A DNA stretch of 64,000 nt from Phaeobacter sp. J2-8 (GCF_022867865.1 NZ_JALIEC010000003.1:1-64000); one strand, 5' to 3'. Counted from the first letter of the stretch, positions 1 through 9,144 are shown. A program made the numbers and translations. Notes: a model not told the origin generated them from the letters alone.

Positions 1-1
1 T

Positions 2-544
2 CCCTCGGCGGCGCATTTGACCGAGGAATTGGAAGATCTTCTGTCGCTTACCGGCAAACCGCGCCCGACGGCGCTGGTGATCGGGGCATTGGGCCGGGTT
101 GGCACCGGGGCGGCGGATCTTTGTGATGCGATGGGGGTGGATGTATGCAAATGGGACATGGCCGAAACCGCCTCTGGCGGGCCATTCCCGGAGGTGTTGC
201 AGCATGACATCTTCTTCAACTGCATTCTGGCGCGTCCCGGCACGCCGGTGTTTGTACCGGCATCGGCCAAGACATCGCCGCGCAAATTGACCGTCATCGG
301 CGATATCGCCTGTGATCCTGACAGTGATTTTTCCCCGATCAAGGTCTATGATCGCACCACAACATGGGACAGTCCCGCCCTGCGGGTGCAGGATCTGCCG
401 CCATTGGATGTGACCGCGATCGACAATCTGCCCTCGATGCTGCCGGTCGAAAGCTCGCAGGATTATGCGGCTCAGCTCCTGCCCTCGCTTTTGACACTGG
501 GTGACATATCTTCTGGTGTGTGGGGGCGTGCCAAGGCAGATTGA
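2..544 (+). CDS. Saccharopine dehydrogenase (NAD+, L-lysine-forming) type, 3' part only
   Basis: The gene is cut by the left edge; 180 C-terminal residues are readable in frame from base 2. The sequence resembles the C-terminal half of LYS1-type saccharopine dehydrogenase: a Rossmann-like stretch (TALVIGALGRVGTGAADLC) is followed by a conserved region with FFNCILARPGTPVF and VIGDIACDPDSDFSPI. The family interconverts saccharopine with lysine plus 2-oxoglutarate using NAD(H). The next gene starts 26 bases downstream on the same strand and is a saccharopine-reductase-type enzyme, so the two probably act together in cytoplasmic lysine breakdown or synthesis via saccharopine. The direction in vivo cannot be told from sequence. 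The N-terminal domain is outside the window. Confidence 0.85.
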   Translation, partial: PSAAHLTEELEDLLSLTGKPRPTALVIGALGRVGTGAADLCDAMGVDVCKWDMAETASGGPFPEVLQHDIFFNCILARPGTPVFVPASAKTSPRKLTVIGDIACDPDSDFSPIKVYDRTTTWDSPALRVQDLPPLDVTAIDNLPSMLPVESSQDYAAQLLPSLLTLGDISSGVWGRAKAD

Positions 545-570
545 CCGACATATCAGCGGGGTATGAACAT

Positions 571-1697
571 ATGACAATCCATTGGTGCGGCACCGGGCTT
601 TCTGCGGTTCCCGGCCTGCGGCGGTTGATCGAGGCCGGCCATGAGGTCACGGTGTGGAACCGGACGCTGGACAAGGCGCGGGATGCCGTGGGGGATCTGA
701 CCAATCGGATCAAGGTGTTCGACATTGATGCGCTGGCTGCAGAGTTGCAGCCAAAGGATGTTGTGGTTTCGATGTTGCCTGCTGACTGGCATGTCCGTCT
801 GGCGGAATTGGCGATTGTCAAATCGGCGGATTTTGTGTCGTCCAGCTATATCAGCCCCGAAATGCGCGCCCTGCATGCCAAGGCCCAGATCAAAGGCGTC
901 AGTCTGGTGAACGAGGTTGGTCTCGACCCGGGGATTGATCATCTGATGGCGCATGCGCTGGTGGCGGATTATCGGTCCAGCCCAAGATGCGATGCATCCA
1001 ACGCATTGAATTTCCTGTCCTATTGCGGCGGCGTGCCGAAACACCCAAACCCGTTCAAATACAAATTTTCCTGGTCGCCGCTGGGGGTGTTGAAGGCGCT
1101 GAAAAGCCCGTCGAAATCCATTCGAAACTTCATGCCTTTTGTGGCGGAACGGCCCTGGGACGCGCTTGGCCATTACACCGCGCCGCTGCCGGCGCCGGAA
1201 AGTTTTGAGGTCTATCCAAACCGCGACAGCCTGCCCTTTGTCGAGGAATATCGCTTTGATCCGACCTGGCGCATCGAAACCTTTGTGCGGGGCACCCTGC
1301 GGTTGAACGGCTGGGCGGAGGCGTGGAAAGACGTGTTTGCCGAGGTCGAAACCGCCAGCGATCTGCGCCTGCGTGAAATGTCGGACGTGTTCTGGGGGAA
1401 AACGCCTATGGCGACGGCGAACCGGACCGGGTGGTGATGTGTGTGTCGCTGTCAGCCTCGGACAGCAGCGGCGTGGTCTGGCACAAGACCCATGTGATGG
1501 ATGCCTGGGGCGATGCGCGCGGCAGTGCGATGGCGCGGTTGGTGTCGGTTCCGGTGGCCTTGGCCGTTGAAACTGCGCTGGCCGGAGACTTCTCGCCCGG
1601 TGTGCAAGCCGCGCCGTCGGAACCGAAGCTTCGCCAAAGATGGATGGGCGAAATCGCCCAGTTGGTGCAGCATCTTGCGGTGATTGATCACAGCTAA
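571..1697 (+). CDS. Saccharopine dehydrogenase (glutamate-forming type, LYS9-like), frameshifted
   Basis: The start ATG at 571 follows a GCGGGG ribosome site. The first part reads MTIHWCGTGLSAVPGLRRLI, a Rossmann nucleotide-binding start, and continues to about base 1395. There the frame is lost and would stop at 1437. The other forward frame continues the same protein to 1697 (VMCVSLSASDSSGVVWHKTH onward). Adding one G to the G5 run near 1395-1400 gives FWGENAYGDGEPDRVV and a single product of about 375 residues, normal for the family. It is the partner of the upstream lysine-forming enzyme: together they link lysine and 2-aminoadipate semialdehyde through saccharopine. I read the break as a sequencing indel, though a true mutation cannot be excluded. 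Confidence 0.8.
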
Positions 1698-1721
1698 GAC
1701 GCGGCGCGCCAATAGCGGCTT

Positions 1722-1741
1722 CGGCGGCCCAAAGGCCGCCG
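1722..1741. terminator. Hairpin between convergent genes
   Basis: CGGCGGCC and GGCCGCCG form a perfect 8-bp stem with a 4-base loop in the 49-base gap between the convergent saccharopine reductase and phosphatase genes. There is no U-tract, so termination is inferred from position and stem strength only. Confidence 0.4.
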
Positions 1742-1746
1742 CGCAT

Positions 1747-2469
1747 TCAGGACAAAAGCGACCGGCCCAATTCGGTCAGTGAATAGACCTTGCCCGCTTC
1801 AAACACCCCGACCGACAGCGGTCGACCATATCCTGCGCCACTGTCGAGATTGACGCGGTTGCCATAAAACATTGGCGCGTCAAGCGCGGTGTGCCCATGC
1901 ACGATCAAGGCCTCAAAGGGATTGGTTTCGCTCAGGAAAGGTTCGCGAATCCAGACCAGATCGTCTTCGTCCTGATCCTCCAGCGGGACACCGGGGCGGA
2001 TGCCGGCGTGGACAAATATCAGGCCGGGTTCCCGATGCGATGTCGGCAATCCCGCGAGAAAGCTGCGATGTGCGGCGGGCACTGCGGCCTGCGCCGCCTG
2101 CATCAGGTCGGTGACCTCGCGGTTTTCCGCATCTTCCACACCATAAGAGGCCAGCGTCATCGGCCCGCCCAAACGCGGGTTGAGCCAGCCAATACCCGAC
2201 AGGATACGCGGGTCATGCTGGGTGCCATCGTCGACAAAGCGGCGGAACATCCGGTCATGATTGCCCATCAAAACCGTCCAGTTGCGGCCCTCGGCCAAGC
2301 CTTGGATCAGATGTTCGATCACGCCGCGCGAATTTGGCCCGCGATCCACCAAATCGCCCAAAAACACCACATTGGCATCCGGGCCGCCGTCAGTTTCGAT
2401 CCAGTCCAGAACATTGCACAACATGTCGTACTGGCCGTGTATATCGCCAATGGCATAGGTTGGTTTCAT
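1747..2469 (-). CDS. Metallophosphoesterase (PPP-type Ser/Thr phosphatase/ApaH-like)
   Basis: This 240-residue cytoplasmic protein shows the full metallophosphoesterase signature in order: GDIHGQ near residue 8, GDLVDRGP near 38, GNHD near 69, a VHAG segment near 154 and HGHT near 191. These supply the Asp, His and Asn ligands of a di-metal centre that hydrolyses phosphoesters. Bacterial members dephosphorylate proteins or cleave dinucleoside polyphosphates; sequence alone does not settle which. It starts with ATG at 2469 and is read away from the small membrane-protein gene at 2622. Its 3' end converges on the saccharopine reductase. No operon partner is visible. Confidence 0.85.
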   Translation of the reverse strand: MKPTYAIGDIHGQYDMLCNVLDWIETDGGPDANVVFLGDLVDRGPNSRGVIEHLIQGLAEGRNWTVLMGNHDRMFRRFVDDGTQHDPRILSGIGWLNPRLGGPMTLASYGVEDAENREVTDLMQAAQAAVPAAHRSFLAGLPTSHREPGLIFVHAGIRPGVPLEDQDEDDLVWIREPFLSETNPFEALIVHGHTALDAPMFYGNRVNLDSGAGYGRPLSVGVFEAGKVYSLTELGRSLLS

Positions 2470-2621
2470 CGGTCACATCCTGCTTTTGCGCCCCGGTTAT
2501 CATCTCACTGTGACAGTTGCACCCCTGGTTGCCCCGGCATCAGACTTTTTAAATCCTTTGCCGGACGTGGGGGCGGTGACTAAGCTGACGCATGAATTCC
2601 ATGACAAAAGTGAGGGACATT

Positions 2622-2995
2622 ATGAAACCGATTTCCTATTCATTCCTCTTGGTCGGGACCGTTGCGGTGATCCTGGGCATGCTTTGGGGATTCAAATGTC
2701 GGCAACCGGGGATCACACCCTGGCACCGGCGCATGCCCATCTTAACCTCTTGGGGTGGGTCAGTATGGCAATTTTTGCGTTTTATTATCAATTGGTTCCG
2801 GGGGCCGAACAGGGGCTTTTGCCAAAGCTGCATTTCGCGGCTGCGGTGGTGGCGCTTGGTCTTTTGGTGCCGGGCATTGTCCTGGCCATTCAGGGCAAAG
2901 GCGACATATTGGCCAAACTTGGCTCGGTTGTTGCGGTCGTCTCGATGCTGCTGTTTTTGTTTGTTCTGGTGCGCACCGGGCGCAAAACTGCCTGA
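2622..2995 (+). CDS. Small four-helix membrane protein, frameshifted
   Basis: ATG 2622 is preceded by GTGAGGG at ideal spacing. The reading frame is broken near 2687: the first frame gives MKPISYSFLLVGTVAVILGM, and the second resumes at IQMSATGDHTLAPAHAHLNL. Inserting one G into the G4 run near 2686-2689 joins them into a 124-residue protein with about four hydrophobic helices. The most distinctive motif is AHAHLNLLGWVSMAIFAFYY, whose His-rich helix recalls small relatives of haem-copper oxidase subunit I. I do not assign a function. The downstream frame runs unbroken to a basic tail (RTGRKTA). A stand-alone gene, divergent from the phosphatase. Confidence 0.65.
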
Positions 2996-3058
2996 AACAA
3001 AGCGATCACTAAAAATCCGTCGAAAAAACCGCCTGCAAAATCGACCGGAGATGCGATC

Positions 3059-3092
3059 AAAAAAACGGGCGCCGCGATGTCGCGACGCCCGT
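3059..3092 (-). terminator. Intrinsic terminator of serA
   Basis: ACGGGCG and CGCCCGT pair around an inner CGCGA/TCGCG stem. Read on the minus strand the hairpin is followed by seven U. It lies just past the serA stop codon, a textbook Rho-independent terminator. Confidence 0.85.
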
Positions 3093-3136
3093 TGTGATTT
3101 CAGCCAATTCAGATCGGCAGCCGTTCTAAGCGACCT

Positions 3137-4735
3137 TTAGGCCACTTCGAATTGCAGCGGCTTGACCTGACGGAACATGCCGGTTTCCTTCAGCTTGTTC
3201 AGCACCGGTGCGGGAACCACATCGTCGACATACAGCAGGGCAATCGCCTCGCCGCCTTTGTCGTGACGACCCAGGGTAAAGTTGGCGATGTTGACGCTGT
3301 TTTCGCCCAGAGTCTTGCCCAGGGTGCCGATGATGCCCGGCATGTCCTCGTTGGTGGTGTAGAGCATATGCGACCCGATTTCGGCGTCGATATTGATGCC
3401 TTTGATCTGGATGAAACGCGGTTTGCCATCCGAAAACACCGTGCCGGCAATCGACCGTTCGCGGGTTTCGGTGACCACGGTCACCTTGACATAGCCGTCA
3501 AAGGCCCCGGATTTATGCTGGTTGGTGGTCGAGATCTTGATGCCGCGTTCTTCGGCGACAACCGGGGCAGAGACCATGTTGACCTCGGCGTTGGACGGTT
3601 TGATGATCCCGGCAATGGCGGCACAGTTCAGCGCCGCGAGGTTCATTTCGGCAACGGAACCGTCATACAGGATGTTGATCGCCTTGATCGGATCATCGGT
3701 CATCTGGCCGATGAAGGCCCCAAGATGACCGGCCAGTTTGACCCATGGGCCCATGACCTTGGCTTCTTCGGCGGTGACCGATGGCATGTTCAGCGCGTTT
3801 TCCACCGCGCCGGTCAGCAGATAGTTCGACATCTGCTCTGCCACTTGCAGCGCCACGTTTTCCTGGGCTTCGGTGGTGGCCGCGCCCAAATGCGGGGTGC
3901 AGACAACGTTGGGCAGGTTGAACAGCGGGTTTTCCTTGGCCGGTTCTTCGGTGAACACGTCAAACGCCGCGCCCGCCACATGGCCGGATTTCAAGGCATC
4001 TGCCAGGGCTTCTTCGTCGACCAGACCGCCACGGGCACAGTTGATGATCCGCACGCCCTTTTTGGTTTTGGCGATGTTTTCCCGGCTCAGGATGTTGCGG
4101 GTGCTGTCGGTCAGCGGCACGTGCAAAGTGATGAAATCGGCGCGGGCCAGAAGCTCGTCCAGTTCAACCTTTTCCACACCGATCTTGTCGGCCTTGTCCT
4201 GGCTCAGATAGGGGTCATAGGCCACGACCTTCATTTTCAGGCCCTGCGCCCGGTCGCAGACGATGCCACCGATGTTGCCGGCACCGATCACGCCAAGCGT
4301 CTTGTTGGTCAGTTCGACCCCCATGAATTTCGACTTTTCCCATTTGCCGGCATGGGTCGAGGCGCTGGCCTCGGGGATTTGCCGTGCAACGGCGAACATC
4401 ATGGCAATCGCGTGTTCGGCAGTGGTGATCATGTTGCCAAAGGGCGTGTTCATCACGATCACGCCTTTTTTCGACGCGGCGGGCTTGTCGATGTTGTCGG
4501 TGCCGATACCGGCGCGGCCGATCACCTTGAGGTTGGTGGCGTTTTCAAGGATCTTTTCGGTGACTTTGGTCGCCGAACGGATGGCCAGACCATCGTATTG
4601 GCCAATCACTTCGGCCAGCTTGTCCTTGTCTTTGCCAAGGTCGGGCTGGAAATCAACGTCGATGCCACGGTCGCGGAAAATCTGAACGGCGGCTTCGGAC
4701 AGTTTGTCGGAAATGAGAACTCTGGGTGCGGTCAT
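3137..4735 (-). CDS. serA: D-3-phosphoglycerate dehydrogenase
   Basis: The enzyme oxidises 3-phosphoglycerate to 3-phosphohydroxypyruvate with NAD+, the committed step of serine synthesis. The 532-residue protein has the long SerA layout: catalytic and NAD-binding domain with the Rossmann motif GVIGAGNIGG near residue 148, the active-site segments INCARGGLVDE and CTPHLGAATTEAQ, then an intervening domain and a C-terminal ACT domain (GIIGTLGKTLGENSVNIA) that in relatives binds serine for feedback control. ATG 4735 (MTAPRVLISDKLS) was chosen over an upstream in-frame start because homologues begin there. serC lies 93 bases upstream on the same strand, so serC-serA is probably one transcript, with paired palindromes in the gap. 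Confidence 0.97.
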   Translation of the reverse strand: MTAPRVLISDKLSEAAVQIFRDRGIDVDFQPDLGKDKDKLAEVIGQYDGLAIRSATKVTEKILENATNLKVIGRAGIGTDNIDKPAASKKGVIVMNTPFGNMITTAEHAIAMMFAVARQIPEASASTHAGKWEKSKFMGVELTNKTLGVIGAGNIGGIVCDRAQGLKMKVVAYDPYLSQDKADKIGVEKVELDELLARADFITLHVPLTDSTRNILSRENIAKTKKGVRIINCARGGLVDEEALADALKSGHVAGAAFDVFTEEPAKENPLFNLPNVVCTPHLGAATTEAQENVALQVAEQMSNYLLTGAVENALNMPSVTAEEAKVMGPWVKLAGHLGAFIGQMTDDPIKAINILYDGSVAEMNLAALNCAAIAGIIKPSNAEVNMVSAPVVAEERGIKISTTNQHKSGAFDGYVKVTVVTETRERSIAGTVFSDGKPRFIQIKGINIDAEIGSHMLYTTNEDMPGIIGTLGKTLGENSVNIANFTLGRHDKGGEAIALLYVDDVVPAPVLNKLKETGMFRQVKPLQFEVA

Positions 4736-4745
4736 TGCGATACAT

Positions 4746-4813
4746 GCCCCGGACGTGATCCGGGGCCTCCTGATAAGGGTGTTTGGAGTGAGGTCCCGGA
4801 TCAAGTCCGGGAC
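4746..4813. repeat. Two tandem REP-like palindromes between serC and serA
   Basis: Two palindromes share one design. Bases 4746-4766 carry GCCCCGGA and TCCGGGGC around CGTGA; bases 4793-4813 carry GTCCCGGA and TCCGGGAC around TCAAG. They fill most of the 93-base serC-serA gap. Similar CCCGGA-N5-TCCGGG palindromes are scattered in alphaproteobacterial intergenic DNA. They may act as an mRNA processing or stability element between the two cistrons. Confidence 0.7.
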
Positions 4814-4828
4814 ACTGTTAGCTCTGTG

Positions 4829-5983
4829 TCAGGCGGCTTCGGACAGCGCCGCGATTTCGGCGTCAAACGCCCATGCCAGCCAAGGCAACATCGCTTCGAC
4901 GTCTGCGGTTTCCACCGTGCCACCGCACCAGATCCGCAGACCGGCAGGTGCATCGCGATAGGCGCCGACATCCAGTGCCACGCCTTCGGCTTCAAGCCGT
5001 TTGGCGACCGCTTTGGCAAAAACAGCGCCATCGGTGATGCGATCATCGGTGAATTTCAGGCAGACGCTGGTGTTGGATTGTGTCGCCGCATCGACGGCGA
5101 GATTGGTAATCCAGTCATTGGCCTCACAAAACGCCTGAATGGCACCGGCATTGGCGTTGGCGCGTGCGATCAGCCCTTGCAGCCCACCAACCGAGCGTGC
5201 CCAGTCCAGTGACACAAGGTAATCTTCAACCGCCAGCATCGAGGGCGTGTTGATGGTTTCACCCTTGAAGATACCTTCGATCAGCTTGCCGCCTTTGGTC
5301 AGGCGGAAAATCTTGGGCAGGGGCCATGCCGGGGTATAGCTTTCCAGCCGTTCCACCGCGCGCGGGCTCAGGATCAGCATGCCATGTGCCGCTTCGCCGC
5401 CCAGCACCTTCTGCCAGGAGAAAGTGGTCACATCCAGCTTGTCCCAAGGCAGGTCCATCGCGAAAGCGGCCGAGGTGGCGTCGCAGATGGTCAGCCCGTC
5501 CCGGTCGGCGGGGATGGCATCGCCATTCGGCATGCGCACGCCCGACGTGGTGCCGTTCCAGGTGAACACGACGTCGGTCGCGTAATCGACTGCGGCCATG
5601 TCAACGATTTCGCCATAGTCGGCGGTCTTGATCTCGGCATCCAGTTTCAGCTGTTTGACCACATCGGTGACCCAGCCCGCGCCAAAGCTTTCCCAGGCGC
5701 ACATGGTGACCTTGCGTTCGCCCAGCAGCGACCACATCGCCATTTCCACCGCACCGGTGTCGGAGGCAGGCACAATACCGATTTTATAGTCGGCGGGGAT
5801 GTTCAGGATCTCGCGGGTTTCCTCGATGGCCGCTTTCAGCTTGGCCTTGCCCACGGCAGCGCGGTGCGACCGGCCAAGGGCGGCGTCCGACAGCTTTGAC
5901 AATTCGAATGTGGGGATTTTGGCACAGGGGCCAGAGGAGAAACGCGGATTCGTCGGCCGAGTGGCCGGTATTTGCATAGCCAT
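4829..5983 (-). CDS. serC: Phosphoserine aminotransferase
   Basis: SerC transfers an amino group from glutamate to 3-phosphohydroxypyruvate, giving O-phosphoserine; it also serves pyridoxal phosphate synthesis in many bacteria. The 384-residue class-V aminotransferase starts at ATG 5983, preceded by GGAAGGA seven bases upstream. Recognisable features are the N-terminal [13 protein letters not shown], the [12 protein letters not shown] phosphate-binding segment, and the PLP-lysine region [15 protein letters not shown] near residue 200. This is the alphaproteobacterial form, more than 370 residues with VGGLQGL near the C-terminus. It lies upstream of serA and is divergent from serB, so the three serine-synthesis steps cluster. 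Its leader RNA looks regulatory. Confidence 0.96.
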   Translation of the reverse strand: MAMQIPATRPTNPRFSSGPCAKIPTFELSKLSDAALGRSHRAAVGKAKLKAAIEETREILNIPADYKIGIVPASDTGAVEMAMWSLLGERKVTMCAWESFGAGWVTDVVKQLKLDAEIKTADYGEIVDMAAVDYATDVVFTWNGTTSGVRMPNGDAIPADRDGLTICDATSAAFAMDLPWDKLDVTTFSWQKVLGGEAAHGMLILSPRAVERLESYTPAWPLPKIFRLTKGGKLIEGIFKGETINTPSMLAVEDYLVSLDWARSVGGLQGLIARANANAGAIQAFCEANDWITNLAVDAATQSNTSVCLKFTDDRITDGAVFAKAVAKRLEAEGVALDVGAYRDAPAGLRIWCGGTVETADVEAMLPWLAWAFDAEIAALSEAA

Positions 5984-6034
5984 GTAGCTATCCTTCCAGA
6001 TAAGCGCCCTTCGTTGGGGAAGGGTGTCCCGCTT
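5984..6034 (-). promoter_or_regulatory. serC leader hairpin (serC-motif-like RNA) overlapping the ribosome site
   Basis: On the minus-strand transcript, AAGCG (6034-6030) pairs with CGCUU (6006-6002). Inside this, CCCUUC (6024-6019) pairs with GAAGGG (6012-6007), leaving a GGACA bulge on one side. The element ends about 20 bases before the serC start. A conserved serC RNA motif is known upstream of serC in alphaproteobacteria and this fits it in position and shape. The CCUUCC inside the hairpin is also fully complementary to GGAAGG of the serC ribosome site, so two exclusive folds are possible. Assignment to the known motif is from memory of its general shape, not an alignment. Confidence 0.6.
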
Positions 6035-6213
6035 GCCGCAATATTGGGCTTTGCGATTTGCACAACAGCAAAAACGTCGCGGGGGGAACCATAGGGTCAG
6101 AAAGACAGGCGCAGGCCGTTCCGATAGGAAACGCCATGCCGACCTCAATCTGGCAGTGGTATTTTTGCGGCCGGTGCGGTAGGGGCAGGCCGGACAGAGA
6201 AAGGCCGCGACCG

Positions 6214-7089
6214 ATGTATATTTGCACCCTGATTGCCAAACCCGGTGACCTGACACCCGCAGCAACCGAAGCGCTGCGCAATGCCTGGGGCGGGGGGGAT
6301 CTGATCTGGCTGGCCGCGGATGAAGCGGCAGAATTCCCGCTTGATGTGATGCCGGACAATCGCTGGCAGGTTTGGCAGGATATGCAGGCACTGGGTGTCG
6401 ACCTGAGTGTGCAACCGGCACAGGGGCGGCGCAAAAAGATGCTTCTGGCTGATATGGACAGTACGATGATCCAGCAGGAATGCATTGATGAGCTGGCCGA
6501 AGAGGCCGGGGTCGGCGCGCGGGTGAAGGAGATCACGGCGCGGGCGATGAACGGTGAATTGGATTTTGACGGTGCGCTGCGTGAACGGGTTGGTTTGTTG
6601 AAGGGCCTGCCGGAGGCCATCATCGGTCAGGTGCTGGAAAACCGGATCACGCTGATGCCGGGCGGCAAGGTGTTGCTGGCGACGATGACGGCAAATGGTG
6701 CCTATTGCGCCCTTGTGTCGGGCGGCTTTACCGCCTTTACCGCGCGCGTGGCCGAGCGGCTGGGGTTTCACGAAAACCGTGCAAACACGCTGATCATCGC
6801 TGATGGTGTTCTGACCGGCGAGGTCGGTCTTCCGATTCTGGGCCGTCAGGCCAAGGTCGAGGCGCTGGAGCAGATCACCGCACGTCTGGATCTGGCGGAG
6901 GCGGATGTGATCGCGGTGGGCGATGGGGCCAATGATCTTGGCATGTTGGGTCGTGCCGGCGCGGGGGTTGCGCTACATGCCAAGCCTTCGGTGGCGGCGG
7001 AATGCGATATTCGGGTGAATCATGGCGATTTGACCGCCCTGCTGTATTTGCAGGGCTATGCAAAATCGGATTTTGTGTCCGAGACCTAA
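6214..7089 (+). CDS. serB: Phosphoserine phosphatase
   Basis: SerB hydrolyses O-phosphoserine to serine, the last step of the pathway begun by SerA and SerC. The 291-residue protein has an N-terminal ACT-like region (residues 1-70) and a HAD phosphatase domain. The nucleophile motif is LADMDSTM with Asp80 and Asp82; SGGFTAF supplies motif II, and [11 protein letters not shown] is the Mg-binding motif III. ATG 6214 gives the usual family N-terminus ([11 protein letters not shown]). It is divergent from serC across a 230-base shared promoter region and converges on the FAD oxidoreductase downstream. Confidence 0.95.
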   Translation: MYICTLIAKPGDLTPAATEALRNAWGGGDLIWLAADEAAEFPLDVMPDNRWQVWQDMQALGVDLSVQPAQGRRKKMLLADMDSTMIQQECIDELAEEAGVGARVKEITARAMNGELDFDGALRERVGLLKGLPEAIIGQVLENRITLMPGGKVLLATMTANGAYCALVSGGFTAFTARVAERLGFHENRANTLIIADGVLTGEVGLPILGRQAKVEALEQITARLDLAEADVIAVGDGANDLGMLGRAGAGVALHAKPSVAAECDIRVNHGDLTALLYLQGYAKSDFVSET

Positions 7090-7115
7090 GTTTGCTGTGC
7101 GGATTTATCCTGCGA

Positions 7116-7142
7116 CACCCGGGATATTTCTGGTCAGATGAA
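7116..7142 (+). repeat. Copy of the dispersed GGGATATTT...CAGATGAA intergenic element
   Basis: CACCCGGGATATTT, then CTGGT, then CAGATGAA, in the 55-base gap between the convergent serB and FAD oxidoreductase genes. It matches copies near 44723, 55440 and 58263. See the finding on the element family. Confidence 0.6.
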
Positions 7143-7144
7143 TG

Positions 7145-8218
7145 TCAGGCGAAACGCCCAGGGTCGAGTGCGGCGACCACATGTGGTGCCAGGGCAGGAG
7201 CCCGTTCAAGCGTGAAATCGGCGATGAGTTGCGATGTCGCGACCGCGGTTTGAAACCCATAGCCGCCCTGGCCCGCCAGCCAGAAAAAGCCGGGTGTGGT
7301 TGGGCAGGCCCCGACCACCAGCGTTCTGTCCGGCGCGAAGGTGCGCAGCCCGGCCCAGTTCGCCGTGACGCGGGTCACGGGTTCGGTGACCATCGCCTCG
7401 TATCGTGCCAGACCTTCGGCCAGGACCATGTCATCGGCCCAGGCGTCCTGTGGCGGCAGCGGATCTTCGTCCGCAGGAGAGATCAGAAGGCTGCCAGCCT
7501 CTGGTTTGGCATACCATGCGTCGCCGGCGGCCAGCAGGAAAGGCCAGTCGCGGACGTCCTGCCCGCCGGGGGCCGGGATGCGGGCCATCGAGCGGCGCAT
7601 GGGTTGCAGGCCGATCCGTGGCGCCCCGGCCAGACCCGCAATCTTATCCGCCCAGGCCCCTGCGGCATTGATCACGATATCAGCCGTATGCGCCCCGCTT
7701 TGGGTGTCGAGATGCCAGCGCCCGCCGCGCCGCGTCAGGGCGGTGACGCGCGATCCGGTCAGCAGTGTGGCGCCGTCCGCCAGTGCCCTTCTGCGGAAGT
7801 TTTGCAGCAATAGATCCGTGTCGAGGTCGAACACCGGCCCCGACGCGGCAAAGCCGCAGGTGGCCGGGTTCAGGATCGGCACCTGGGCCCGGGCGTCGGC
7901 CATCGGGATTTCGGTCAATGCAAGTTCCGCCGCGTCGTGAGAGAATTGTGCCGCCTGATCCGGGCCGGCCACCAGCAGCATGTTGCGCGGGCGCAGGACG
8001 CCGCCGTCGCTTTGATGCAGATAGGGCGCGCTGGCGCGGTTCAGGGCCTGCACCACCGCGTTGCCATAGCTGTCAAGGAACATGGCCGCTGAGCGACCAG
8101 AAGCATGATAGGCAAGATGGTCCTCGGCCTCGAGCAGGGTGACGGTGCCATGGGCGGCCAGCCGCGCGGCGGCAGAGACGCCCGCAATGCCGCCGCCGAT
8201 GATCACGATATCTGTCAC
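7145..8218 (-). CDS. FAD-dependent oxidoreductase, DAO family (D-arginine dehydrogenase-like)
   Basis: The 357-residue flavoprotein begins with a dinucleotide-binding motif (IVIIGGGIAGVSAAARLA) followed by an acidic strand end (LLEAED). It ends with the FAD-contacting segment WAGLRTFAPDRTLVVG and FFWLAGQGGYGFQTA, typical of the DadA/glycine-oxidase superfamily. YHASGRSAAMF near residue 41 resembles D-arginine dehydrogenase (DauA). The likely reaction is oxidative deamination of an amine or D-amino acid, but the substrate is not determined by sequence. Its ATG overlaps the stop of the aldo/keto reductase by four bases, so it is the last gene of a three-gene leftward operon. Confidence 0.85.
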   Translation of the reverse strand: MTDIVIIGGGIAGVSAAARLAAHGTVTLLEAEDHLAYHASGRSAAMFLDSYGNAVVQALNRASAPYLHQSDGGVLRPRNMLLVAGPDQAAQFSHDAAELALTEIPMADARAQVPILNPATCGFAASGPVFDLDTDLLLQNFRRRALADGATLLTGSRVTALTRRGGRWHLDTQSGAHTADIVINAAGAWADKIAGLAGAPRIGLQPMRRSMARIPAPGGQDVRDWPFLLAAGDAWYAKPEAGSLLISPADEDPLPPQDAWADDMVLAEGLARYEAMVTEPVTRVTANWAGLRTFAPDRTLVVGACPTTPGFFWLAGQGGYGFQTAVATSQLIADFTLERAPALAPHVVAALDPGRFA

Positions 8219-9141
8219 GCCTCCTCCAGCCGATCGGTGGCGGGGGGCGGTGTCGGCGTCAGATCGGTCAGACGTTGGTACAGCGCATCATCCATGCCGA
8301 ATGCAAGCGCGTCCAGCGACGGTTGCAATTGCGCCACCGAGCGGGCCGAAATGATTGGATGTGGCGCAGCCGAATGGCGTGCCGCCCAGGCCACCGCCAG
8401 CGTAGCGGGATGTGTGCCCAGCTCGCGCGCGATATCGGTCAGCCCGGCAGCGGCATCCTGCATCCAGTCCGGGCCATACCGTTGTGCATATTTCGTGTCT
8501 TCGGCCAGCCGCCCGGCCTGGCCATTGGCGTATTTCCCGGTCAGCAATCCACCGCCCAGCGGCGAATAGGGAAAGGCCGTGATATATTCGCTGGCACACA
8601 TCGGCAGGAGTTCGACCTCTGCCTGACGTTTTACCAGATTATACATCGGCTGGATGGCATCAATTTCGGTGCCAAATTCCGCCGCAACCGCTTGGGCCTT
8701 CATGACCTGCCAGGCGGCATAGTTCGACACGCCGATATAGCGAATGCGCTTTTGATGCTGCAATTCGGCCAGTGCCTTGAAGGTTTCTTCCAGCGGGGTG
8801 CGGTCGTCCCAACGGTGCATGTAAAACAGATCGACCGTTTCCAGCCCCAATCGCCGGCTGCTTTCGTCAAAGCTTTTGCGGATGTTGTCGGGGGCAGATC
8901 CGCCAGAGTAATTTGCCTTGGTGGCAATGAACACCTGATCGCGGTCGGTGATGCATCCGCCCAAAATCTCTTCGGATTGGCCGTTGTTATAGGCATGTGC
9001 GGTGTCGAAATGATTGATGCCCGCTGCGCGACATGCGTCAAACATTGCGCGTGAAGCGGCCTCATCGGCTTTGCCGCCGAACTGCATCGCGCCAAAGGCA
9101 AAGCGGCTGATCGGTGTGCCGTCGATTGTGGTCAATGACAT
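8215..9141 (-). CDS. Aldo/keto reductase
   Basis: This 308-residue AKR-family oxidoreductase should reduce a carbonyl with NADPH. The catalytic tetrad is complete: Asp46 and Tyr51 in FDTAHAYNNG, Lys75 in FIATKANY and His109 in FYMHRWD. The NADPH-binding end (HPIISARSVAQLQPSLDAL) is also present. It sits three bases after the VOC protein gene and overlaps the DAO-family gene, so the three are co-transcribed. A carbonyl made by the FAD enzyme could be its substrate, which is inference from the operon only. Confidence 0.9.
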   Translation of the reverse strand: MSLTTIDGTPISRFAFGAMQFGGKADEAASRAMFDACRAAGINHFDTAHAYNNGQSEEILGGCITDRDQVFIATKANYSGGSAPDNIRKSFDESSRRLGLETVDLFYMHRWDDRTPLEETFKALAELQHQKRIRYIGVSNYAAWQVMKAQAVAAEFGTEIDAIQPMYNLVKRQAEVELLPMCASEYITAFPYSPLGGGLLTGKYANGQAGRLAEDTKYAQRYGPDWMQDAAAGLTDIARELGTHPATLAVAWAARHSAAPHPIISARSVAQLQPSLDALAFGMDDALYQRLTDLTPTPPPATDRLEEA

Positions 9142-9144
9142 GGT

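Noticed and set aside
3152-5212. 686-codon plus-strand open frame opposite serA and serC
   Set aside because: High GC makes antisense frames long. Both minus-strand genes are unmistakable and the antisense product has no family features.
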